From Guillardia theta CCMP2712 (taxonomy: Eukaryota > Cryptophyceae > Pyrenomonadales > Geminigeraceae), in NCBI RefSeq assembly GCF_000315625.1, contig NW_005434638.1, positions 603,162 to 631,658 of the forward strand: a DNA stretch of 28,497 bases, read 5' to 3'. Position numbers and translations under genes: made by a program. The notes under the pieces are model-generated. The model was not told where the DNA came from. It did not search any database and was given only the letters and a program-made list of their open reading frames with translations. Positions 9,592 through 20,165 of this stretch are shown here, in pieces; position 1 is the first letter of the stretch; each line of letters begins with the position of its first letter.

Positions 9592-11534
9592 TTAAGGCTT
9601 TTGATCTACCGTCTTACCGTCGAATGTTAAAACGTCACTTGTTCCAGGCTGTTCCAGTTGTATGACATAGAGCTGGTGCATATTATCGCAAGGGACAGGA
9701 GACTGTCACAATCAAACCTGTATCGCAAAGTAGGCGATGATGCTGAAAACACACTCCACGGCATAGAGAGTGACAGTGTAGAAGAGTGCCTCCGGGTACC
9801 TTTCACAACATTAGTGTGGCTTACACATCAATATGCGATTACTCATGAAGGTGTACAAACACAATCTCGCAGGCTGTGTAAACAACCCACCATACACTTG
9901 CAGATGCCAAACATAGGCGGATCTGCGTGAGCATGAGCACCTTGAAAGTTGCACGTGAAAGATTCCACCTCAGCTTCTTCCGATAAGAAGGTAATATAGT
10001 CTTCTATCAGACGTTGCATTGCAGATGGTCCTGTACTGACTCAGATGGTCAATGAAATCGAAACGATGTATCACCGAGCGAGACAAATGACAGGAAGCCA
10101 TAGATGCACAAAAAGAAGAAGCTAGCCTGCAGATGCTCAATTCCCCCGGGAAACCTCCAATTTTTCAATCCACCCAATATTGTTTGAGTCTGTGTTCTAG
10201 TATTATCTGCACAATGTTATCAGATAATTTTTTTCACAGTTTAGTTAATGTCTACTTCCACTGGAGGAGGAATCACAGAAGCCGGGGACATGGGGAGACT
10301 GTACCACGCATCCTGGTAGGTAGATTTGCACTTTCCTGTATCATCGCTAAATGACTGGACAAGATAAAGTGGGATGTCGCTGAAAGATACCTAATCGCTT
10401 CGCTGCAAGTGAATCTGCTGATCCTAGGATGCCGTGGAGAAAGCCTACGTCCACACATCAAGGATGATTCCTGTCATATCAAAGCACCTGTCTGCTCAGA
10501 AAATTCTCCCATAATTGCAACCAAAAAAGACAACAGCTGTGGAGCGATAAGCTACTCCCTTCTCTGAGATTAGATATAAATTCGAACCGTACAGAGGATT
10601 GCACAGTCTGAACAGGCAAGGTTGCGAAGATATCTGTAAAAGAAACTAAAAGCAGACGCAGGCAAGTCAGAAGAATTGCATATGGTCAGTTGCATTACGT
10701 GTCTGGCGGAGCCTTGACTTCGTCACGAATTCTATTCTCACCTTCAACACACAAGCAGTTTCGCTGACATCAACGCACCTGTACTGGAAGTCGCACATCG
10801 GACAATGAGTGTATCCTCTTTCTCCTATCTTAACAGCTCTCCACTTTCGTAGACATTCTTGATGCTTCAGACGCAAGAATAAATACCCTTGAAGCCCGAT
10901 ACTCATAGATTTTTCTCACCACAAATCGCATACTGCCATTGCACTTGCAGGGAGCAAAAAGTCCCTCTGGATCTTCCTGACCCTCAGTCAGCAGAAGGGA
11001 GGATCGAACAAATCAATATCACTTCGTAACAGATTCTACACATCGGGCGCCAATTTCCCTCCAACTGCTCTTAAGCCGTCAATTCGTTCACCACTGTCAA
11101 CGAGCAAAGTTGCATTGTACCTCGGCTTCGTTCTGAGCCTTAGCCTAGTCAATCAGTCCAATAGGGATGAAAAACAAATGTCAAGGGGCAGTGCATAAGG
11201 GATACAAGAAGGTGACTACATTTTTCAGAAGAGCATCTTCTTGTTCGCTCAACTTTTCAGATTTGGACAGCAAGCCCCCTGACAGGCCTCCTCGCAATGC
11301 CCAAGAGGTTGACTGCTGTCTTCGCTGAAATCATACGTCCGTATCAGCAACAAGAAAGAGACAATCTCTGCTTGCTGAACATACGTGCGTTTGCAGAAAG
11401 TACTTCACCGCATTGTTCCGCAAACATCGAGGTTTCGAAGGAGACTCGGCGGTTTCCATCTTGGGATTTTGTACAAGAGCAAGTCCACCATGAAGAACTA
11501 CGTTGAAGAACAGTAGAGCTTTGTACATGTTCAT
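9592..11534 (-). CDS. RING-CH (MARCH-type) membrane E3 ubiquitin ligase-like protein
   Basis: RING-CH proteins are membrane-bound E3 ubiquitin ligases. Exons on the minus strand: 11534-11385, 11324-11220, 11067-11023, 10982-10920, 10864-10779, then unresolved sequence (one exon may start at 10633), 10390-10256, 10206-10174, 10126-10075, 10035-10013, 9976-9843, 9799-9718 and 9672-9592. The RING-CH ligands are MCRICYE, APCKCNGSMRFV, HQECLRKWR and CPMCDFQYR, in C4HC3 order and split over three exons. The N-terminus (MNMYKALLFFNVVLHGGLAL) looks like a signal peptide. After the RING come at least three hydrophobic segments: WASFFFLCIYGFLSFVSL, CLASASVWWVVYTACEIVFV and FYTVTLYAVECVFSIIAYF. Each resolved downstream junction keeps the frame, and those introns are 36-50 nt. 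The region 10778-10391 between the RING and the first solid downstream exon is not settled. Confidence 0.78.
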
Positions 11535-12493
11535 GATTGTACAGGATGGCAGTTTCTCGAAGTCAAAAATCTGCTAATAAGTCGATGTGCGACGGAAACG
11601 AAAGACACGCACTTGAGGAGTATGAGGTACTACAACAACTTTTGAGCTGTAATCGAGTGGAAAGATCGAGGTGTATCATGAGAGATCGCAGCCTATCAGT
11701 CTCCTTGCGGCAATTTCCATTTCCTTGCACTCATTCATCCCTTCCCTACTGTCTCTCCCGCAAGCTGCAGGCGCTCTTCGCTGGACATGACCCCCAGCCT
11801 CCTCTGGCATCGTACCGATGCGTGATGTATGAGCCACACTATTGCCGGCTGGTCGGGGCCGCCGGCCGGGGCCCGGGCCGCCGTCACTGACCGTGAACGT
11901 TTCATCGATGTAACGCCTCATCCGACAACGGACGCTGAAATGACCCCTGAGAGTTCCAGAAATGGGGTCCAGAAAGAACCCACTACCCATCATTTTGATT
12001 GATATAGCACCGGTTGCTGTGACACCGGATCAATCCCCACTACCACCCGGTTCACACCCCGAATACAACCGTAGGCCCTATCCGAACATGGCGCGCAGAG
12101 AGTATATCTCGCCGCTCTAACTATAAGCAATGCAGCGGTGTTGTTCATCTTGTATATTTTCTTGCATGGTTTTACCTTGGATATCCTTTCCTCGTATTGT
12201 GCGACTGTTTGAGCCCTTCTTTACTGAGCGGCGCCCTATGCTCAGTACGTATTATTGAATGAATTGTGCAATATCAATCGTGACTGTGGAACCTCTGTTA
12301 TTTGTATCTGTGCTTGCAAGCTTGCAAGACTTGTGTCCTTGGTATCTTGTACCTTGATTATGCCTTTTTTGACAAAAAAAACTTATATTGTCGATTTCCC
12401 AATTGTAAAGATTTGTTTCTTTTCAGATTCTAGGTCATGATGAAATAAGTTTCCGTCGATACAGTTGATCACAGCAGCATTACTAACCAGTTG
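11535..12493. other. Intergenic region between divergent genes; G/C-rich palindromic patch and repeat fragment
   Basis: No gene is supported. The region separates the RING-CH gene (-) from the giant secreted gene (+), so it should hold both promoters. A very G/C-rich, palindrome-like patch lies at 11845-11885 (GGGCCCGGGCC core). A C-rich stretch at 12034-12060 resembles the repeat seen at 23837-23870 and 28161-28185. A plus-strand open frame from the ATG near 11546 to 11890 has no recognisable features and runs through the G/C patch, so I do not call it. Confidence 0.5.
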
Positions 12494-15400
12494 ATGAGTT
12501 CGTTCACCTTTCCTTCAAGTTTTCGTGTTTCTTTATTATTTCTTCTGATTGCATACGGACGAAACACAATACAATGTCCAACAACTATTTCGGTAAGAAA
12601 TTTCTTGTTCTTATGGAGTTAGCCCGTTGAACTGCAAGCAGGATGAAGGCCTCGTTGCTTCGGGTTATGCAATCTCGACCTCTGACCTTCTGATATCCTC
12701 CTCCGCACAGAAAACTCAAGGGGTGTTGAGTCTCTCACAATTCAACTTCTCCTCCCCTGAGGTTTGATAACTTGATGCCTCAGATCAATCTTACTGAGCG
12801 TGTTGCAGTACGCTGGTGAAGCTTTAGCTTCTGGGAAGATTTCTGTCACTGTGACCTGTGCACACGTTTCAAACTCTGGTTGCACAGGTGCATCAACGGT
12901 GAATTCGACTTGTCTTGGATGCGCAGGGACAGTTTCTGTAAGTGTTTCTGGTTCTGGAGCATACGTTTCTAGTGGAAATTGTTCTGGCTGCTCCTGTTCC
13001 GATGCCGGAGTGGTTTCGACTCCTGCTACAACATACAACGTGAGCTACAACTCTTCGATGGATAATTGCTCAGCTGCAGATTGCAGCTGTGATGCAAACG
13101 GTGTTGCATCTGGAAATTGTGGCTGCGCTTGTATACCAACAGTGTGTTCATGTCAGTGTACACAAAATTCCTGTGGACACACTGTATCAAGCGATTCAAA
13201 AACTTTCACTGCAACAGGCGGTGGAACATGTCAAGTTTCCGCAAGTTGTTCTGCTGGCTTTTATGACGGAGCGACATACACCGGTTATAATTCAGTGAGT
13301 CCATCTTTGTTGCGAAGCTCACAAGTACTTCCGGGGACGTATCTTCAAAATACAGTTCCTACCGCGTCATCAGGTCAATTGTATTTCAGTTCGTTGACGG
13401 TTTACAATACCATAGCTAAATCAAGCATTCTATCTATCGTTTTTGCCGCTGGATCCTCTGGAATCAATGTATCGTCCAGCTCGTTTGAGTGTTGGCCATA
13501 CTACTTTTCAGTCAAGCAGTACTCGGATTCCTCGAAAAACTACCTCACTTCTCAACAATTTACGACGGATCAAAGTGCAAATCTCGGTAATTATATGGTC
13601 ATCTTGCTCGATAAGCAAAGTAATACCATTGATACTGTCTATGAAAGCGATGCGTTTACTGCTCAATTTTCGCTTGTGACTGGGGATGGATTTGATTCCT
13701 CAACGCAACCGACACCAACCAAGTATTCTGTACTTAGTAGTTCTGATCTTCTTTTGACAGATGCTTCAAATGCAGCAATTTCCAATAACTTAGTCACGTT
13801 GAGTAATAGTTCCACGGCAGTCAATATCTTTGTAGCAAATCAGGTTGGATTGTACTTTCTTGTCTTGGTAGAGGTTTCGAGCGCTTTCACAAAATCTATC
13901 TTTCTTGGAGCTACCGCATTGCAAACTCCTTTTTCGATCAATGCTGGCAACGTGAACATTTCTTATGGGTCAAGCAAGCTAGTTTTGCCACCGACCGATC
14001 CTCAGGTTCTTTTGCTTGATGCAGTAGGATCGAATGATACCAAGAGTTCATCTGGCCTCCCCTTGCCTTTGTACGTCCAATTTCAGACTTCAGACTATCA
14101 AATTCTTGATAATGCAAAATGTGTGCAGTGTGTTCAAGCGAGACTTGTAAAATGTTCCAACAGTGTACCAACACAATTCTTTGTTGAACAGGATTGCACC
14201 GCTGTGAACCAAGCTCAATGTGCTACTTCTAATCAGGATGGCTCCAAGTGTGCCTCCGCTGGATACACGTCAAGTAATTCTTTCCTTGATACTCTTGGTG
14301 GAACCACTATTGCAAACTTAGAGAATGGAACAGCAGTCTTTACAGACTTGGCGGTGCATTTTGTGGCAGGATACGGGTACAAACTGCAGTTCACTCTGAA
14401 TGCCGGTGGACGATATACAACGAGCTCTGTTGTAGCAAGCAGCCAATCTCAAAATGGTCAGATATTTGTACCCTCTGTTGGTAGTTTCTTTGTGAGACCC
14501 TATAACTTAAATATCTTACAAGAAATTGGCGGAGATGGGGTTGACATTAATGGTGACTATGTTCCGGATGGAGTTGGAGTTGGAATTCCTTTCAGAGTGC
14601 AACCAGCTGTTACAATTGCTGGGAACGGGTATTCATTTGATAAGAATTGGGGTCAGCATGGTTGGCTTCCAATTCGTAGCCAAATAGTATCATCATCATG
14701 CGGTGGAGATTGCTCAAAATATAACATGACTTTGTATGGTTCTTCAACAGGCGCGTCCACTTATGAGTCAGAATTCCTGATGTGGTCGTCATATTCTGGA
14801 TTTATTGGCAGTCCAAATCGGAATGTCCGCTTGGCTTACGACTCCAGCATAGGAAATGTTGGCTTGCTTTGGCAGGATCTGACCATAAAGAATGCCCAAC
14901 AACAAGCCGTTCTGAATGTTTTGCTTTCGTTTGCGTGTGGACCAAGCACGAACATCAGCTCGATTTCAACTACGTCTACAATGATTACATATTTTGATTT
15001 ATTTTCTGCTCCATCACCACCATCTAACCTCAAGGTATCTGATTATGGATCTCTTGGATTTCGGGTAGAATTTGACCCAGGGTTGATATCGCGCGAAGCG
15101 CCTTTATCAGGATTTCTGTTGGAATTTGATGTTTGTCAACAGGAAAAGGATGTTTCCTGTTCAACAGTTGAAAATCAATTTTATTCTGGTCTCGGATTTT
15201 CAACTCCAGTGACCTCAGTGCTTGGGTCCGGATTAGATCTTGGTGGAGGTTACACCCAAGAGGCATTTATCATTGTTGACAGCTCAACTTCAACAGATAA
15301 TGTGACAATCTCTGCTGTAAATGTGACCATGGGAATCCAGAGAACCATCTATCCCGGTGACCAGCTGGTTTTTAGTTTTGCTTCACTGCAATCAAAACTA

Positions 15401-18400
15401 TTGGCTTCCTTCAATCCCAATTGCACATTGCAAGGAGTTGATTCTCAAAAATTCAAAATTTCGTCTTATAATTCTACTACTTCGGTCATTGTTTTGACTA
15501 TCCAGGACGGATTCTATCTTGTTTGGGGTAGCATGGTTCAATTTCAATTTCCCGATACGTGTATGATATCTGGAATGCCATCTCCTCCTTTTGGGCAGAC
15601 ACTTTTGCAAATCCCAGTCATTGGTGTAAATTCCCAGGTGCAATTTGACAACTGCAAAGGCAATAGTTCGTGTCTAGCTGCTAAGACTGTAATGTTACCT
15701 TCGATTCAAGATGCCAATTCGATGGATTTGGACTGGAGTGGGCAACTGCAGTATGGTTCTACTGGTGCTCCTTGTGCAACAACTTTGGCTTCAACCTCGA
15801 GTTACATGTTTCCATCTAATAGAATTTGCTCCACTGGTGACAGTGGGAGCAATGGGCGTCCGGTAGGATTTTCCTTTGCTTCCTCCGCAAGAACTTCTGG
15901 AAGTCAGTTCATGGATTCGAATGCTGCATGTCGAAGTTCTCAAGCACAATCCAATCCATGCACGTTGTCTATTGGTCAATCATGGACTGTCGGGATTGAA
16001 ATTATGTATCACTGGAATGGATACGTTACGAATCAGTCAATATGGGAAGATCCTCAAATTGAGCTGTGGTTTACCACGGAGCAAGGAATCTTTGTTGGTG
16101 ACATACTTCGATTTACCATACCAAGCCTCGTCCAGCAACAGCCCTCTGCATCAGGGACTTGCTATACCTTTCACGAGGCAGGGAGTCAACAAATTGGATT
16201 CAACACTATTTATCAAAATGCAAGCTTTCCTAACTCCTCGTTTCTATCAGAGTGTGAAATTTTCAAAACCGAGGTGACCTTTGACTACGGAAATGTGCTC
16301 CAGCAGAACTGGGAAACTCATTTTGACAACAAAGCAAGTACATTTCAGATCTATGTGGGTTCGCCCGTTCTCCCGGGGGCAATGATGAATGTCAAAATCA
16401 ATGGATTTCGTAACACACAGGCAATGAATTACAGCCAGAATGCGATCGGTGAGGTGATTCGAGGTAAGAGAACAACTTTAGTATTGAGTCAGAATTCGAT
16501 AAAAGCTAGTTACAGCTCAATCTCAGGAAATCCAATCAATGGATACACCGAGTCCAGAAGCCAGGATTTGAATCTTGGAGATATTGTTTCATTTCGGATT
16601 TATGCCTACAACGGCAGATTCAAAAGTGCACCAATATCGTCCTTTGTTCAAAACAGAGCAATACAGCCACCATTGGCCCCTGCATATTTTCCAAACATGG
16701 AACAGATTATTGCTGCAGTAAATCTAACAGTAACCAACTTGGCTTCAACACAATCCTCAAGTCCATATCCAGGTTATGCTCCACCTGTCATTCCGATTGT
16801 GGGACAAGCTACAAGAATCGGTCTTCAAATCACACCTGAATTTGACATCTTTGAGAACCATTCCATCTCAATCAATTTGCCCGGTTTTGTGGGACAAGAC
16901 TATTACGAAGTTCCTTTGTCGTATGTGATGATGGACAAGTACGCGGCTTCAGGAACGCCAGGTTGCGCCTGTGATTCCAATGGGGGCATCATAACACCTC
17001 GCAATGTCTACACGTTGGTCGCTGAAGCCTCTGGCCCTGAAGCATGCAACTGGACTGACACCAATTCATCACGTCCAGCTTGTGCATGTGGCGAGTGCTC
17101 CTGTGCTCTGGATGGTTCTGTTTATGTACCACCCGATGTCTACAATGCCACTGGCAATTGCACTGAATGTGCTTGCAATGGTGCTACCCCTGAGATAGTT
17201 ACCAGAAATCCTACATATCCGAATGAAAGCTGTACATGCTCTTGCGTTCTACAGAGGAGGTGTTCGTGCTCTTGCTCTGTTTCACAGTCCTTTTCATGCA
17301 CTTGTTTACAAAACTACACTTCATCCTTGTTTCAAAGGGTACTATGGTCACAATATTCTGAAAGTCTTGTGATGACGGTAGCACAAGGAACGATCCTCAG
17401 GAAGGGAGTCAAATACACAGTTTGGATTAGCAAAGATGCAGGAATACTTTTTCCATTAGCAGGTACTTCTTCATACCCACAGAGTACGAAGGGCGAAATT
17501 TTACTGCAAGGCTACGTCAACTCATATCATCTTCGTTGGGTCACTCCATTTCCTGAGGTGAACAATCCTCGATTGGGGTATGTCATTCAGATGACAACAG
17601 ATAATTATTGGAGAAGTGATATTCAAACTGTTGTCTTCCGAGAAAGCTTGAGCAGAGGGCCTTTGGATAAGTTTCCGGTTGGGTATCTCCTTCAAGATAT
17701 TTCATCTACGGAGACCACGTTTAGGATCTCGACTAGCTATGACTTGTACCCTGGCAGCCAAATTCTAATTGATACTGAATTCATGCAAGTATTAAGTAGC
17801 AACACAACATACGTGGATGTTATTCGAGGAATTCGATCATCCATGCCTATTGCACATCTTTCAGCATCCAGCCCAGGCTGTACTTGTCTGCAAAATGGAA
17901 GTGCAACTGGAGCAGCAAACTGCAAGTGCACAGAAATTTACAAGGTCAGGATCGGAGCGACAGATGTTGCCACAGGTAATGATGGGCTTGATTTCAAAGC
18001 AGGGACGGCAGATTGCCATCTTGCAGATGTGCAATCATCTTGGCCATGCAATCCTCTGAAATATGTCTTCCCATACAACGCTCGAACTCATCAAGTTGCA
18101 ATTATCAACCAAGGAGATCGAAATGTTCAATTTGTCGGAGCCTGCGGCGCTTCATCAAGTACTTGCAGCACAAATTGTGTTTGCAATAGACCGTCGCTTG
18201 TCAAGGGTGCAGAATTCATGAACCCTCAAGTTCTTGGCAACATCACCATTGCATCTACTGGCGATCCTTTGTCTTACCCCACGGAGGGAAGGAGTCAGCT
18301 TGTTTTGAGTTTAACAGTAGACAATGATGTATTGGCATTGTCAAGTTTGCAAAAAATCGTTGGAAACTTCATTCGTGTAGACAATGAAATCATGTTTGTG

Positions 18401-20083
18401 AAGTACCGACCAAATCAAGGTCGAGGAATAATTGCTGTGAATGTCTTCAAGTCGATCGGAGGTCGTGCTTGTTCTTGCTCTTTCAATGGCACGGTTTCTG
18501 GGCCGTCATACTGTTTGTGTTCTGGAGGCCCTGGAGAAAACTGCACTAATGGTGGAACGCTGGGCGCTGCTGGTTCAGGAAGTGGTTTCTCCGCCACCTT
18601 CACTGTTTCAGGTGGCAAGATATCTGGGATCACAGTAACAAATCCAGGCGTTGACTATGGCTCCGATCCCTCCATTTACATAGCATCAGGAGGAGATGGT
18701 TGCGTTAATTATAATCTGTTTCCAGTTACCAGCAACTTTGTCCTCAAAGTGACAAGAGGTTCTCTGTATACAGTCCCTGCTTCTCATGCTGCTGATGCTT
18801 CTGTGGGACTCGTCCTTTGGCCGTCTCAAGTTGTCAGAAATCAGGCTGGGTTTCGATACAATTTCCGTATTGCTGCCTTCAATGCCGCTGGCTTCAGTGC
18901 TTGGATTTACTTCGATCTGAAGTTGTTCTCGGTGTCTTCCAGGGTTCTTGCTGCTTCTGGAAATCAAAGGATCCAAATCTCTCTGATTGGTGGAGGCGTT
19001 ACATTGTACAACCCGGGCTATGAAGTTTGGATAGGCCAAACTTCGCAAGATGGATTGACAGTTGATTTCCAGAATTCGAAACAATGCACATCTGTGCTGA
19101 TTTTAGATGATGCAGGAACTAAGCTGAAGTGCACTACACCGAGTGGGGTTGGGAGTGGGCTCGACTTGATTGTACTCTATCGTAGCGGTGCCTTCTCACA
19201 GATTGCTGTTGGATCCCGATGGATGCGATATCAGCCACCACAGGTTAGCCAAGTCCTGCCTGCTCTGGTTTCTCCAGGAAGCATCACAGTCACCGTGTAC
19301 GGGACAAACTTCGGACCTTCTGGCAGTGACGTCTCTGGTGTGTTGAAAGCGTCCACTGAGATTCCATGCAAACCTCTTGTCCTCAAATCTGACAGTCAAA
19401 TTCTTTGCACGCTCAATTTACCTAGCGGATTTTCTTCTTCTGGCAATTTGATCGTAACAGCGGGAAAACAATCATCCCAGCCTTCAAAAACATCAACCGT
19501 CGCTCCACTACCAGGTCCGGTTGCTGTTTCCGCAACTATTCAAGCGGATTTCAACCAAATCACATCAAACCCTGTCGTTGAAACTCAGTTTAAGATCAAT
19601 TTTGTCAAGGACGTTTCCAGCGCTCTGAAAATTCCCGCCGCTAGATTGAACATTACACAGCTAAAATCAGGCAGCGTGATTGTTTTCTTCAACATTCTGC
19701 CAGATCTTCAATCAGCACTATCTTCATCTCCTGCAGCCCTAGCACTGGAATTGTCTGCTCAAGCTTCGGATCCAAATTCTCCATTGAGGCAGGGAAATTT
19801 GACCTCCGGGGCTGTTTTCTCGGTTCCTTCTGGTCTCGAGCAACTTGTCAGTAATACTTCAAACGCTACCAATGCCGTTCCTTCGTACTTCAGCTCTTGT
19901 CTGCTTCGCAGCTATCAGTACTGGGACATGGAGATTTGTTTCGATTGCTGCACTTATGCTTGTGAGGTCGGACCTGAGATACCGGTGGTGAATGGTTGGC
20001 AGGTGTTGCCAGGTTTTCGTGCCGAGGTTTGTCAAAGTTTGTGTCTCGAGCACTGTGGTTATGCCAGGCCAATAACCGTGTGA
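12494..20083 (+). CDS. Giant secreted Cys-rich multidomain protein (FN3, TIG/IPT, CxC modules)
   Basis: Exons 12494-12592, 12642-12761 and 12809-20083 (introns of 49 and 47 nt, all phase 0) give about 2,497 residues. Exon 1 encodes a signal peptide (SFRVSLLFLLIAYG). A Cys-rich zone (12860-13270) follows, then long beta-rich sequence with many N-glycosylation sequons, and an FN3-like domain (about 15005-15180; PSPPSNLKVSDYG...PLSGFLLEF). A second dense Cys zone (16960-17320) follows. Then come phage/bacterial-adhesin-like units (17690-17870; 18360-18830), two TIG/IPT-like domains (about 18940-19228 and 19229-19500; the second SQVLPALVSPGSITVTVYGTNFG), a conserved-looking segment (LKSGSVIVFFNILPD, about 19530-19830) and a Cys-rich C-terminus. 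No C-terminal membrane segment is seen, so it is probably released or matrix-bound. A surface coat, periplast or flagellar-hair role is possible but only inferred. Confidence 0.9.
16962..17320 (+). other. Dense CxC cysteine cluster inside the giant secreted protein
   Basis: Within about 120 residues there are many Cys-x-Cys pairs: CAC, CAC, CSC, CAC, CTCSC, CSCSC, CTC. Several are followed by xNG or xDG (CACDSNGG, CSCALDGS, CACNGA). Spacing differs from EGF repeats. It could form tight disulfide knots or bind metal; neither can be decided from sequence. Confidence 0.7.
18360..18830 (+). other. Adhesin-like beta unit split by a Cys/Gly-rich insertion
   Basis: The first half (NFIRVDNEIMFVK, 18364-18402) and second half (KVTRGSLYTVPASHAADASV, about 18748-18804) together resemble the ILIDxExM...VTRGxxxxxAxxH unit at 17690-17870. 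Between them, about 18455-18720, lies CxC-NG-CxC sequence plus a Gly/Ser-rich stretch ending in a TNPGVDYGSDPSIYI motif. Confidence 0.55.
18937..19500 (+). other. Two tandem TIG/IPT-like domains
   Basis: The second copy is clear: it begins PPQVSQVLPALVSPGSITVT, continues VYGTNFGPSG and has a paired-Cys end (IPCKPL...QILCTLN), as in immunoglobulin-like TIG/IPT domains. The first copy (YNPGYEVWIG...QCTSVL...LKCTTPSG) is weaker. Confidence 0.65.
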
Positions 20084-20150
20084 GGATAGCAAGTGGGTGA
20101 AGATCTAGAATCAGGGGAGTGCAATCTTAAGCGTGCGATATATCATCATC

Positions 20151-20156
20151 AATAAA
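20151..20156 (+). promoter_or_regulatory. Polyadenylation signal AATAAA
   Basis: AATAAA 68 nt after the stop of the giant secreted gene, just before the convergent coiled-coil gene begins its 3' end. Confidence 0.6.
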
Positions 20157-20165
20157 GTCACATCT

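Noticed and set aside
11546-11890. Plus-strand frame beginning MAVSRSQKSANKSMC
   Set aside because: No family features, no supporting splice structure, and it reads into a palindromic G/C patch.
12742-13038. Minus-strand Pro/Glu-rich frame
   Set aside because: It is the antisense shadow of the Cys-rich start of the giant secreted gene.
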